Assembly (NCBI RefSeq): GCF_004217615.1
Contig: NZ_SHLD01000001.1
Span: forward strand, 2,108,001 to 2,172,000
Source: Micromonospora kangleipakensis
GTDB taxonomy: Bacteria > Actinomycetota > Actinomycetes > Mycobacteriales > Micromonosporaceae
Length of the DNA stretch: 64,000 nt
Direction: 5' to 3'
Shown here piece by piece: positions 1 through 7,965 of this stretch. The position numbers were made by a program, and so were the translations under genes. Below the pieces are notes generated by a model. That model saw only the letters and a program-made list of their open reading frames with translations, ran no database searches and was not told the DNA's origin. The first letter of the stretch is position 1. Each line of letters opens with the position of its first letter.

Positions 1-1
1 G

Positions 2-181
2 ACGGATGAGACCGCGGAGGTGGTGGTCGCCACCGCCACCGGCAGCCCGGCGGAAACCGCCGCCGCCCTCATGCACGCCTGGCGCGCCCGCAACCTCGCC
101 ACCGCATCGTCCGAGTTGCGTGCACTGGCCGAGCGCACCGACGACCCCGAACATCGCAGGCTCGCCCTGGCGTACGCCTGA
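2..181 (+). CDS. C-terminal fragment of hypothetical protein (5' end outside window)
   Basis: Only the last 59 codons are inside the window; the reading frame is open from base 2 to the TGA at 179-181. The encoded tail (DETAEVVVATATGSP, then ERTDDPEHRRLALA) matches almost residue for residue the C-terminus of the complete gene at 18519-20045, so this is the end of a paralogue of that protein. The function of the family is not recognised. It may be a full gene running in from the left or a truncated copy; the window cannot decide. The last residues (AYA) differ from those of the paralogue. Confidence 0.75.
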   Translation, partial: TDETAEVVVATATGSPAETAAALMHAWRARNLATASSELRALAERTDDPEHRRLALAYA

Positions 182-500
182 ACCGGCCAGGGCAGACCGC
201 CACCAACGCGGGGAACGCGATCATGCGGCCACGTCTTGCAGAGCCCCGGTGACGCCGTGTCAGGTCGGCGCGTCCGGGGTCCCGGGTGGGTAGCCGCTGA
301 CCGGGTCGGTGGTGAATGGGCCGGCCGTAATCGTCGTCACACGTCGAGGCGCTGGGAGCTAATCCAACGGCGAAGTGTCGGCGGCGGCGGCTAATCTGCC
401 TGCGAGCGTCACCCCTCCGCACGTCGCGCCCGCCCATCGGCCGGCGCCGCGCCGCCACCACCGCTCACCCGTTCGGTCAGATCCGACTTCAGGAGACTTC
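182..500. other. 319-bp intergenic stretch before the exporter gene
   Basis: No convincing gene is visible. The frame of the exporter stays open back to about 375, but it lacks a ribosome site or conserved start there, so this part is most likely leader DNA. No clear promoter hexamers were found by eye, and no terminator hairpin stands out after the stop at 181. Confidence 0.5.
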
Positions 501-2102
501 GTGACACAGCAAGCTGTCGCGGCACCGCAGCCTGTCCCGACATCGGACAAGCTCGACGCCGCGGTTCTCAAGGTGGCCGGCGTCGTCGTGCTCGGTGCGA
601 TCATGTCGATCCTGGACGTGACGGTGGTCAGCGTCGCGCTGCCGACGTTCCAGAGCGAGTTCGACGCGTCCTACGCCCGCGTCGCGTGGACAATGACCGC
701 CTACACGCTCGCGCTGGCCACGGTCATCCCGCTCAGCGGGTGGGCCGCCGACCGGTTCGGCACCAAACGCCTCTACATGGTCGCCCTGGCGCTGTTCACG
801 ATCGGGTCCGGTCTGTGCGCCACCGCCGACACCATCGGGGAGTTGATCGGGTACCGCGTGCTGCAGGGCCTCGGCGGCGGCATGCTCATGCCGATCGGCA
901 TGACGATCATGACCCGAGCGGCGGGGCCGCACCGGATCGGCCGGTTGATGGCCGTGCTCGGCATCCCGATGCTGCTCGGCCCGATCGGCGGCCCGATCCT
1001 CGGCGGCTGGCTGATCGACGTGGCGAGCTGGCACTGGATCTTCCTGATCAACCTGCCGATCGGCGTCATCGCGCTGATCTACGCGCACCTGGCCCTGCCG
1101 AAGGACAACCCCCAGCCGTCGGAGTCGTTCGACTTCCTCGGCATGCTGATGCTCTCGCCGGGGCTCGCCCTGTTCCTCTACGGCGTCTCCTCGCTGCCCG
1201 AGGCCGGCACGTTCGCCGACCCCGAGGTGTGGGCGCCCATGCTCATCGGCGCCGCGCTGGTGGTGGCGTTCGTCCTCTACTCCTTCAAGCCGCGGCACCC
1301 GCTGCTCGACCTGCGGCTGTTCCGCAACCGCAGCCTGACCATCGCTGCGGTGACCATGTTCGTCTTCATCATCGCGTTCATGGGCGCCGGCCTGCTCTTC
1401 CCGAGCTACTTCCTGCAGGTACGCGGCGAGTCGACGCTGGCCGCCGGCCTGCTGATGGCGCCACAGGGCATCGGCGCGATGATCACCATGCCGATCGCCG
1501 GGACGCTGGCCGACCGGGTGCCCATCGGCCGTACGGTGCCGTTCGCGCTGGCGCTCATCGTCCTCGGGTTCTTCGCCTTCACCCAGGTCGACCCGAACAC
1601 CTCGTACGTGCTGCTCTGCGGCTCGCTGTTCGTGATGGGTCTGGGCATGGGCGGCACGATGATGCCGATCATGACGTCCGCGCTGAAGACCCTGCACGCG
1701 CAAGAGGTCGCCCGCGGCTCCACGCTGGTGAACATCCTCCAGCAGATCGGCGGCTCCGTCGGTGCCGCGGTGATGTCGGTGATCCTCACCAACGAGCTGA
1801 ACGGCTCCCAGCCGATCCCCGGTGTGACCGACCCGAGCGGCAAGCCGATCACCCAGGCCGGGCTGGCCATCGCCGCCCAGCAGCGGCCGGAACTGACCCA
1901 GCAGTTCCCGGTCGACCCGTCGCTCATCGAGCGCGGGCTCGACTTCGCCGCCAACTCCTTCGCCACGACGTTCTGGGTGGCGTTCGCGCTGGTGCTGCTG
2001 ACGTTCATCCCGGCCGCGTTCCTGCCCCGCCGGCGTGAGCGGTCGCACCTGCTCGACGACCAGCCGGGGGAGCAGCCGAAGACGCCTGTCGTCGTCCACT
2101 GA
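501..2102 (+). CDS. MFS drug exporter, DHA2 (EmrB/QacA) family
   Basis: A 533-residue multidrug efflux pump of the 14-helix DHA2 class, expected to export small toxic compounds by proton antiport at the cytoplasmic membrane. The first helix carries the family signature LDVTVVSVALP (residues 38-48). The loop between helices 2 and 3 has the motif-A-like GWAADRFGTKR, and a Gly/Pro-rich motif C (GPIGGPILGG) follows. The GTG at 501 is chosen because AGGAG lies at 491-495; the frame is open further upstream to 375, but that part lacks a start with a ribosome site. The hydrophilic C-terminus ends in a short Arg/Asp/Gln-rich tail. No adjacent TetR or MarR regulator is visible, which is unusual for this family. 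Substrate unknown. Confidence 0.92.
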   Translation: MTQQAVAAPQPVPTSDKLDAAVLKVAGVVVLGAIMSILDVTVVSVALPTFQSEFDASYARVAWTMTAYTLALATVIPLSGWAADRFGTKRLYMVALALFTIGSGLCATADTIGELIGYRVLQGLGGGMLMPIGMTIMTRAAGPHRIGRLMAVLGIPMLLGPIGGPILGGWLIDVASWHWIFLINLPIGVIALIYAHLALPKDNPQPSESFDFLGMLMLSPGLALFLYGVSSLPEAGTFADPEVWAPMLIGAALVVAFVLYSFKPRHPLLDLRLFRNRSLTIAAVTMFVFIIAFMGAGLLFPSYFLQVRGESTLAAGLLMAPQGIGAMITMPIAGTLADRVPIGRTVPFALALIVLGFFAFTQVDPNTSYVLLCGSLFVMGLGMGGTMMPIMTSALKTLHAQEVARGSTLVNILQQIGGSVGAAVMSVILTNELNGSQPIPGVTDPSGKPITQAGLAIAAQQRPELTQQFPVDPSLIERGLDFAANSFATTFWVAFALVLLTFIPAAFLPRRRERSHLLDDQPGEQPKTPVVVH

Positions 2103-2161
2103 GTCGACCGTCGGGGCCGTCGGGTACGTCCCGGCGGTCCCGCTCTCCTCATCCTGACCGG

Positions 2162-2183
2162 GGCCGGGTGCCTGCGCCCGGCC
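2162..2183. terminator. Candidate hairpin terminator between tail-to-tail genes
   Basis: GGCCGGG and CCCGGCC form a perfect 7-bp stem with an 8-base loop in the gap between the exporter stop (2102) and the DUF5709 stop (2237, opposite strand). There is no T tract, as is common in high-GC actinomycetes. Confidence 0.4.
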
Positions 2184-2236
2184 GTGACAGGCCAGCTCCC
2201 GCCACTGAGCGCCGCGCGGTGCTGAGCTGGTCCGCC

Positions 2237-2653
2237 TCACCGCAACGGGCCGTCGCCCGGGCCGTTGGGGTCGTCGACCAGGTGCATCGCGGCCTCCTCC
2301 GCGCTGGCCGCACCCCCGTCGATCCCGGCATCCCACGCCACGGAGTCGGCTTCCTCGTCCTCGCCGAGGCCCTCGTCGTAGGCGACCAGGCGTCCCGCGC
2401 GCGTCTCGCGCTCGGACCCACGCCGGGTCAGCTCGTCCTCGTCCTCGGCGGCCTCGGCGTACGGGTCGATGTCCGACTCTTCCTGGGCCAACAGCTGCTC
2501 CAGGGACTCGCCCGCCCGCTCCTCCGCGGGCGTCGTGCCGAACCGGTTCGCACCCGTCCAGCGTTCTCCGGCGACGATTCCGGTGTCGAGGGGATCGCGG
2601 ACCCGGTCGTCCAGGGTGTCCGAGGCGTCCAGGACACCGTCGTCCTCGGCCAC
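2237..2653 (-). CDS. DUF5709 family acidic protein
   Basis: A 138-residue, strongly acidic soluble protein. Two blocks are typical of DUF5709: DDGVLDASDTLDDR near the N-terminus followed by DPLDTGIVAGERW, and then RFGTTPAEERAGESLEQ leading into a Glu/Asp-rich run. The C-terminal half ends with SAEEAAMHLVDDP, also a family hallmark. The family is widespread in actinobacteria and has no established function. The GTG start is supported by GAGGAG six bases upstream; no in-frame start exists further up that could compete. It is a single-gene unit, tail-to-tail with the exporter. Confidence 0.85.
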   Translation of the reverse strand: MAEDDGVLDASDTLDDRVRDPLDTGIVAGERWTGANRFGTTPAEERAGESLEQLLAQEESDIDPYAEAAEDEDELTRRGSERETRAGRLVAYDEGLGEDEEADSVAWDAGIDGGAASAEEAAMHLVDDPNGPGDGPLR

Positions 2654-2856
2654 GTTCCACTCCTCGACGGGGTCAATCCTCTCGGTCTGGCTTACGGCGG
2701 CCTCCCTCGTCTCATTCCTACGCTCGGATCCAGCCTAGGATTCGTCCCACGATCCAGACAGCGGCGAACCATGGGGTCGCGGTCACCCAGACCTGCGGTC
2801 GGCACAGATCGCCGGGTCCGGGCCCTGTCAGACTCGCTCGTTGTTGACTGATCTGG

Positions 2857-5800
2857 TTACTTCCGCCAGGCGGGGGCCATTCGCTCGGACATCTCCCGCC
2901 AGAACGTCCGCAGGTCGTTCCGGTTGACCGCCTGCCAGTCCGCCCGCCCCGGCGAGCGGAACCAGCGCCCGACGAGGTCGATCTGGTGGGCGCAGAAGGC
3001 CTCGTCCATCTGGTACGGCAACTCGTCCCCCTTCGGCGGCAGTGGGCACAGTCGGAACGGGCAGTCGTCGATGCAGGTGGAGCCGGGTTGGACGTCGTGG
3101 GCCTGGCGGCGGCTCAGGGTGACCCGCATGGCGCTGCGGTCGATGGTGAGGCACGGGGGCAGTTCGGCCCGGCTGGCCCGGCTGAGCCGACGCGCTCGCT
3201 CGGAGTTGTCCTGTCCGCGGTCGGCGAGGTTGAGCAGCAGCATCACGTCGGCCAGCAGCCGTTGGGCCCGTGGTTGCAGCACACCCCAGCCGTGCGCCGG
3301 CGGTAGCCAGGAGTTCTGGAGCCGGCGGACGGCGGGCTGAGGGCTGACCGCCCCCACCTGCCCGACGATCGCCCGCTCGTCCGCCCAGCAGTGCCGCTCC
3401 GGATGGCGGTCGATGAGCGCCTCGACGCACAGGTCCGCGACCTCGAGGACGAGCGGGTGGGCCGTACCGCTGCCGGGCTGCGGGGCGCGGTGCCCGCCCC
3501 CGGCGATCGAGATCCAGAAGCCGACCAGCCCGCGCGGGTCCGAACCGTGACCCCGCTCGCGCAGTGTCTCGCCGGGATCCCGGGGCAGGGCCAGCAGGGT
3601 GAGCGCCTGGATGAGCACCAGATGCGAGTACCAGAATCGGGAGTGCCGCAGTGCCTTCTCGGCTTCCTCGATGAGGAGGCTGCGGTGCGCCGGGTACGCG
3701 CGGCAGTTGGCCGCCAGCCGAAACCCCTGCGCGAGTGTGAGTTCGTAGACGCGGGCCCCGTCCGAGGCGTCGGTGGCGAGGCGGTGCACCCAGCGCCGCA
3801 GGGTTTCCCGGGCCACGCCCTGCCAGTCCGGTTCGCCGGGGTCGTGCTCGGCCTCGGTGAAGAGGAACAGCGACGGCGCGATCCAGGTCCGCAGCTCCTC
3901 CAGGCGCTCCCGGCCCGTGGTGTCGGCCGCCTCGGGCGGCTCGTCGAGCAGGTCGCGCAGCGCGCGGACGACGGCGTTGCCGCCGCTGGCGATCTCGCGG
4001 GCCGCGCCCAGCCGGGGCAGGTACGAGGACTCGTCAGCCATCATCTGGAACAGCTGCCGGTACTGCGGCTCCGGCTGCTGCCCCCGGGGCCTGGTGGCCA
4101 CCGGGGGCTGGTCCCTGAGCTGCCGGGCGGCGTCGCCGTACCGGTGCACGAGGGCGATCTTGGCGTCTTCGAGGGGGCGGTCGGTGACCGAGCCGTCCCC
4201 CTGGTGGTTGGGCCAGGCGTCCCGGATGGCGTCGGCCAGTTTCCGGTGGACCGTGTGCCCGGTGGCGGCGTCCATCTCCAGCGCGGCGGCGAACATTTCC
4301 AGCGCCCGGGTGCGGTCCCGCGTGCCGGTCGCCGCGTCACAGAGCCGGTGTACCAGGGCGATCGACCGGTTCCGGGCGACCTCCGCGTCCTGGACGCCGG
4401 TGCGGAGCCGCGCGGCCTGCCGGACGGCGTCACAGAGGCGGTGCAGCTTTGCTTGGGTGGAGGGAGGCTTGCGACGCCCGTCCAGCCGTTCGAACACCCC
4501 GCCGCTGCGGCTGTAGAGGGTGAGAGCGGAGAGCATCTCCCGTCCGGGCCCGTGGTTGCGGGTGAAGGCCCGCTCGAGGAAGGCGTCGTCGCGCAGGGCG
4601 GCGGTGAGGAAGCGCGAGCCGAGGTACGCCTGGATCACCCCGTTCTGGAAGCGCACCCCGTCCTGCCGCTTCACCACGATGTTGAGCGCGTCCCCGGTGG
4701 TCTCGGCGAGCCCGATGTCCTGCGGGTTGTCGGCGCTGAGCTTGTGCAGCCGGACTCGGAGCTCGGCCATGATCCACTGGCGGCCGGCGTCCTCCTTGCC
4801 GTCGGCGCCGGTGAGGTCGGTGGTGCGAACCGACGGCGTGTTGTCGCGCAACCCGATGCAGGCGAGCGCGGAGAGCACCTCGATCGCATCGGCTCGTTCG
4901 GTTTGCGGCATGCCGTAGTCCTCGTACAGATCCCCGGCGACGGTGGCGTCGTACCACTCCTCCAGCAGACTCCACCGCAGCGCGGATCTGCCCTTGCTCG
5001 CCGGCTCCACGCGGTCGAGGCGGTCGACCTCGTGGAGCTGGCCGATGACCCGCAGGTAGAACGGTGAGTCGGCGACGTCGGCGTCCTTGACCAGCCCGGC
5101 GATGCGGTCCGACCGCTGTCCCGCGTCCGAGCGGCGGCTGCGGCTCTGCACGTACTCCAGGGCGGAGCCCTGGGCGAGCGGCTCCAGTTGCAGCAGCAGC
5201 GCATCCAGCCCGCGCAGCGGATCGGCGGGGCGCGACGCGACCACCAGGGGGAGACGCTCGCGGATCGCGGCCCGGACGGCCTCCCGGAGCAGGCTGTCCC
5301 GGTCGGCGGGCTGGGCGGTGTCGGCGAGCACCTCCTCCAGGCCGTCGGCGAGCACCACGATGCGGTTCTCCAGCCAGAGCCGCCGCCACATCTTGTCGGC
5401 CTCGCCCGCGGCGTGCAGCTGGGTGTCGATGGTGCGCTCGAACTGTGCCTGAGCGAGCTGGTGGAAGTTGAGCTTCTCCGGATCCGTGATGGTGCGTAGG
5501 TCGATGCCGATCGGTACGACGTTGGTGGCCATCAGCATCTCCGCGAGGCGGACCAGCGTGGTCGTCTTGCCGGTGCCGATGCCGCCCACGAGCAGCAGTG
5601 GACGGCGGCTGTGCTCGTCGCGGAGCCGCTGGATCATCAGTTCGCACAGTTCGTCCCGACCGACGACGTCGACGGCGCTGACGTCGCGTTCGGCGGTGGG
5701 TATCACCATCCGGCGATTGCGCAGAGCGTTCCGGCCGTACCAGCGGCGGACCCGCAGATACCGCCAGAAGAGGAAGACCGCGAGGCCCAGCGCCAGGATC

Positions 5801-6201
5801 AGCGGGCCCTTGACGAAGCCCTCCACCTCCCCGCAGTAGTACGACCTCGGCGGCTGTCCCGCGCACCATTGCGACACAGGGAGGAAACCGGGCTCGGTGT
5901 TGAGGACCATCAGGACCAGCGAGTAGCTGGTCCACACCACGAGGATCGAGGCGGTCGCGATGATCGCCCACCGCAGCCCGCGGTGGTGCCGCCAGTTCAT
6001 CCGGTGGTCGGATCGCTGGTCCGTCTGTCGGCGGAGGTTCCGCTCGGCGTGGCGTTCGCGTCGGGTGCGCCACCTGCGCCGGCGCTGGCGTAGCCACAGT
6101 TCGGCCGCCCAGACCGGACCACGTCTCGGCCCGCCCATGGACACCCCCATGATCGGCATGGTCGGCCACCGGACGGAGGCGCGCCATACCTCCTCGCTCA
6201 C
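2857..6201 (-). CDS. Membrane-anchored NACHT/STAND-type NTPase
   Basis: A 1,114-residue protein numbered from the first possible start. Two hydrophobic segments (about 77-100 and 131-149) flank a short loop with two cysteines. The NTPase domain follows: GRDEL at 181, Walker A GGIGTGKTT at 206-214, and Walker B-like VVLADGLEE near 280, a NACHT/STAND arrangement. About 600 residues of helical, repeat-like sequence follow. The end carries spaced cysteines (C1043, C1047, C1052, C1070, then H1072) that could bind metal. No effector domain is recognised. STAND NTPases act as signal-triggered switches, and many bacterial members defend against phage; that role is inferred here from the neighbours. 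The true start may be ATG 6150, where similarity to the decayed copy begins. Parts of this gene are duplicated at 10613-11384 and 13081-13744. Confidence 0.82.
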   Translation of the reverse strand: MSEEVWRASVRWPTMPIMGVSMGGPRRGPVWAAELWLRQRRRRWRTRRERHAERNLRRQTDQRSDHRMNWRHHRGLRWAIIATASILVVWTSYSLVLMVLNTEPGFLPVSQWCAGQPPRSYYCGEVEGFVKGPLILALGLAVFLFWRYLRVRRWYGRNALRNRRMVIPTAERDVSAVDVVGRDELCELMIQRLRDEHSRRPLLLVGGIGTGKTTTLVRLAEMLMATNVVPIGIDLRTITDPEKLNFHQLAQAQFERTIDTQLHAAGEADKMWRRLWLENRIVVLADGLEEVLADTAQPADRDSLLREAVRAAIRERLPLVVASRPADPLRGLDALLLQLEPLAQGSALEYVQSRSRRSDAGQRSDRIAGLVKDADVADSPFYLRVIGQLHEVDRLDRVEPASKGRSALRWSLLEEWYDATVAGDLYEDYGMPQTERADAIEVLSALACIGLRDNTPSVRTTDLTGADGKEDAGRQWIMAELRVRLHKLSADNPQDIGLAETTGDALNIVVKRQDGVRFQNGVIQAYLGSRFLTAALRDDAFLERAFTRNHGPGREMLSALTLYSRSGGVFERLDGRRKPPSTQAKLHRLCDAVRQAARLRTGVQDAEVARNRSIALVHRLCDAATGTRDRTRALEMFAAALEMDAATGHTVHRKLADAIRDAWPNHQGDGSVTDRPLEDAKIALVHRYGDAARQLRDQPPVATRPRGQQPEPQYRQLFQMMADESSYLPRLGAAREIASGGNAVVRALRDLLDEPPEAADTTGRERLEELRTWIAPSLFLFTEAEHDPGEPDWQGVARETLRRWVHRLATDASDGARVYELTLAQGFRLAANCRAYPAHRSLLIEEAEKALRHSRFWYSHLVLIQALTLLALPRDPGETLRERGHGSDPRGLVGFWISIAGGGHRAPQPGSGTAHPLVLEVADLCVEALIDRHPERHCWADERAIVGQVGAVSPQPAVRRLQNSWLPPAHGWGVLQPRAQRLLADVMLLLNLADRGQDNSERARRLSRASRAELPPCLTIDRSAMRVTLSRRQAHDVQPGSTCIDDCPFRLCPLPPKGDELPYQMDEAFCAHQIDLVGRWFRSPGRADWQAVNRNDLRTFWREMSERMAPAWRK

Positions 6202-6340
6202 GCCCAGGCTAGTGCCGGTTCCCGCAGGTCAGTGCTCGGTTCCGGCATTCTCGCGGCGGGGCGTCGGCAGCGGGCGGGATCAGCCGCCGTAGAGCTCCGG
6301 ACGGCGCCGTGCCGGGAACAAGAGCCGAAGGATTGCCGGT

Positions 6341-6357
6341 AGGGTCCCGAAGACCCT
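6341..6357 (+). promoter_or_regulatory. Inverted repeat upstream of helicase gene
   Basis: AGGGTC and GACCCT are perfect 6-base arms around CCGAA. The dyad ends 18 bases before the ATG at 6376 and just before the ribosome site GGGAGG (6362-6367). It could be an operator or a small RNA hairpin controlling ribosome access. Confidence 0.3.
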
Positions 6358-6375
6358 TGTCGGGAGGTGTGGTCG

Positions 6376-7689
6376 ATGCTTGCTGGGCTGGAGGTGCCGC
6401 CCGCGGTCGAGGCGGAGCGGGTGATCACGGCCGTGCTGGCGGACCTGCGCTCCGGCGCGCACCGGGGCGTCGTGGTCGACTCCCCGCCAGGTGCCGGCAA
6501 GTCGACCCTCGTGGTCCGCGCCGCCGTCGAGCTGGCCGCCGCCGGCGAGCCGCTGATCATCATCGCGCAGACCAACGAGCAGGTCGACGACCTCATCGAC
6601 CGGCTCGCCCGCAAGGCCCCCGAGCTGCGCATCGGCCGGCTCTCGGCCGCCGACTACCGGCCCTCGGACCGGGTCAAGGACCACGAGACGGTCCGGGTGG
6701 CCGCCAAGGTCGCGGACCTCGGCGGTCCGGCCGTCATCGTCGGTACGGCCGCGAAGTGGGCCACCGTCACCGAGGGCTCCTGGCCGTGGGCGATCGTCGA
6801 CGAGGCGTACCAGATGCGGTCGGACGCCCTGCTGCGCGTGGCCGGCAGGTTCGAGCGGGCCCTGTTCGTCGGTGACCCCGGGCAGCTCGACCCGTTCTCC
6901 ACCGTCGAGACCGCGCGCTGGACGGGCCTGACCTGGGATCCGATGCAGGCCGCGGTGGCGGTGCTGCTGCGGCACAACCCCGACCTGCCGGTGCACCGCC
7001 TGCCCGTGTCGTGGCGGCTGCCCGCGTCGGCGGCGCCGGTCGTCGCGGCGGCGTTCTACCCGTTCACCGGGTTCCGTGCCGGCACCGGGCTCGACGACCG
7101 GGCCTTGACGTTCACCGAATCGGGGCCCGGCGACGGGGTCGACGCGGCGGTGGAGCTGGCGGCCACCTCCGGGTGGGCGCTCTACGAGCTGCCGGCCCGG
7201 CACACCGTGCGCACCGACGGGGAGGCGGCCGCGGCCTGCGCGGCTCTCGCCCTGCGGATGCTGGCACGGGGAGCGGTCGCCGTCTCCGAGCACGCGCCGG
7301 CCGGTACGCCGGTCACCGCGGACCGGATCGCCGTCGGGGCGGCGCACCGCGACCAGGTCTCGGCCATCCGCGCCCATCTCGGCGAGGCCGGCGCGGGCAT
7401 CACCGTCGACACCGCCAACCGGCTCCAGGGCCGCGAGTACGACGTGACGATCGTGCTGCATCCGCTCTCTGGACGGCGGGACGCGACGACGTTCCACCTG
7501 GAGTCGGGGCGGCTCTGCGTGCTGGCGTCCCGGCACCGGCACGCCTGCATCGTGGTGGCGCGGGCGGGCATCGGCGAGCTGCTGGACGCCCACCCGTCGA
7601 CCGAGACTGTGCACCTCGACGTGCCGGTCAAGTTCCCCGACGGCTGGGCCGCCAACCAGGCGATGATCGCCCACCTGGGCGCGAGGTAG
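6376..7689 (+). CDS. SF1-type helicase/ATPase
   Basis: A 437-residue P-loop protein with the superfamily 1 helicase motifs in order: Walker A SPPGAGKST (K42), motif II IVDEAYQ (D142, E143), motif III GDPGQLDPF (166-174), a SWRLP block, then VDTANRLQGREYD (motif V-like) and the motif VI-like LASRHRHACIVVAR. This order resembles the UPF1/Dna2-like AAA_11/AAA_12 group but is compact, without a nuclease domain. It probably unwinds or translocates on nucleic acid using ATP. ATG 6376 is preferred because GGGAGG lies eight bases upstream; an in-frame GTG at 6367 overlaps that site. It is divergent from the NACHT-like gene and 276 bp upstream of the HNH endonuclease in the same direction, suggesting a joint defence role (inference). 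Confidence 0.85.
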   Translation: MLAGLEVPPAVEAERVITAVLADLRSGAHRGVVVDSPPGAGKSTLVVRAAVELAAAGEPLIIIAQTNEQVDDLIDRLARKAPELRIGRLSAADYRPSDRVKDHETVRVAAKVADLGGPAVIVGTAAKWATVTEGSWPWAIVDEAYQMRSDALLRVAGRFERALFVGDPGQLDPFSTVETARWTGLTWDPMQAAVAVLLRHNPDLPVHRLPVSWRLPASAAPVVAAAFYPFTGFRAGTGLDDRALTFTESGPGDGVDAAVELAATSGWALYELPARHTVRTDGEAAAACAALALRMLARGAVAVSEHAPAGTPVTADRIAVGAAHRDQVSAIRAHLGEAGAGITVDTANRLQGREYDVTIVLHPLSGRRDATTFHLESGRLCVLASRHRHACIVVARAGIGELLDAHPSTETVHLDVPVKFPDGWAANQAMIAHLGAR

Positions 7690-7896
7690 CCGCTGATCCT
7701 GCTGCCCATCCACGGCGAGCACGTCACCTTCGAGGCGACCGTCGCGGCAACCTCCGGGCAGTCGCCTCGCTTCCGCGCCTGGCCGGTCACGGCCGACCGG
7801 GCGGGCCATCCTCCGTCGGGTGTTGGGTCCTTTCCCCTCCAGGAGCCTGCATCGGGGCACCGTCCTCTCAGGAGGCTCACTAGCATCAGCGTTCTT

Positions 7897-7923
7897 CCGT
7901 CGGCCACCAAGGGTGGCCGGCGG
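7897..7923 (+). promoter_or_regulatory. Strong inverted repeat upstream of the HNH gene
   Basis: CGGCCACC and GGTGGCCG (7901-7919) form a perfect 8-base dyad around AAG. The arms extend to 12 bases if one T:G pair is allowed. It lies in the 276-bp gap between helicase and endonuclease, 42 bases before the ATG at 7966. It could be an operator, a transcription attenuator, or the terminator of the helicase transcript. The rest of the gap shows no gene. Confidence 0.4.
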
Positions 7924-7965
7924 GCGAGATGAGGTGGGCCGTGAGGTCGTGACGAGGAGTCCGCG

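Noticed and set aside
489..2660. A 723-codon minus-strand ORF over the exporter gene
   Set aside because: Arg/Gly/His-rich translation without any conserved motif; it is the antisense shadow of the exporter caused by high GC.
4430..6187. A 585-codon ORF in another minus-strand frame, starting with a good ribosome site near the NTPase gene
   Set aside because: The start looks good (GAGGAGGTATG), but the product is Arg/Pro-rich with no P-loop; the frame with Walker motifs and membrane helices is the real one.
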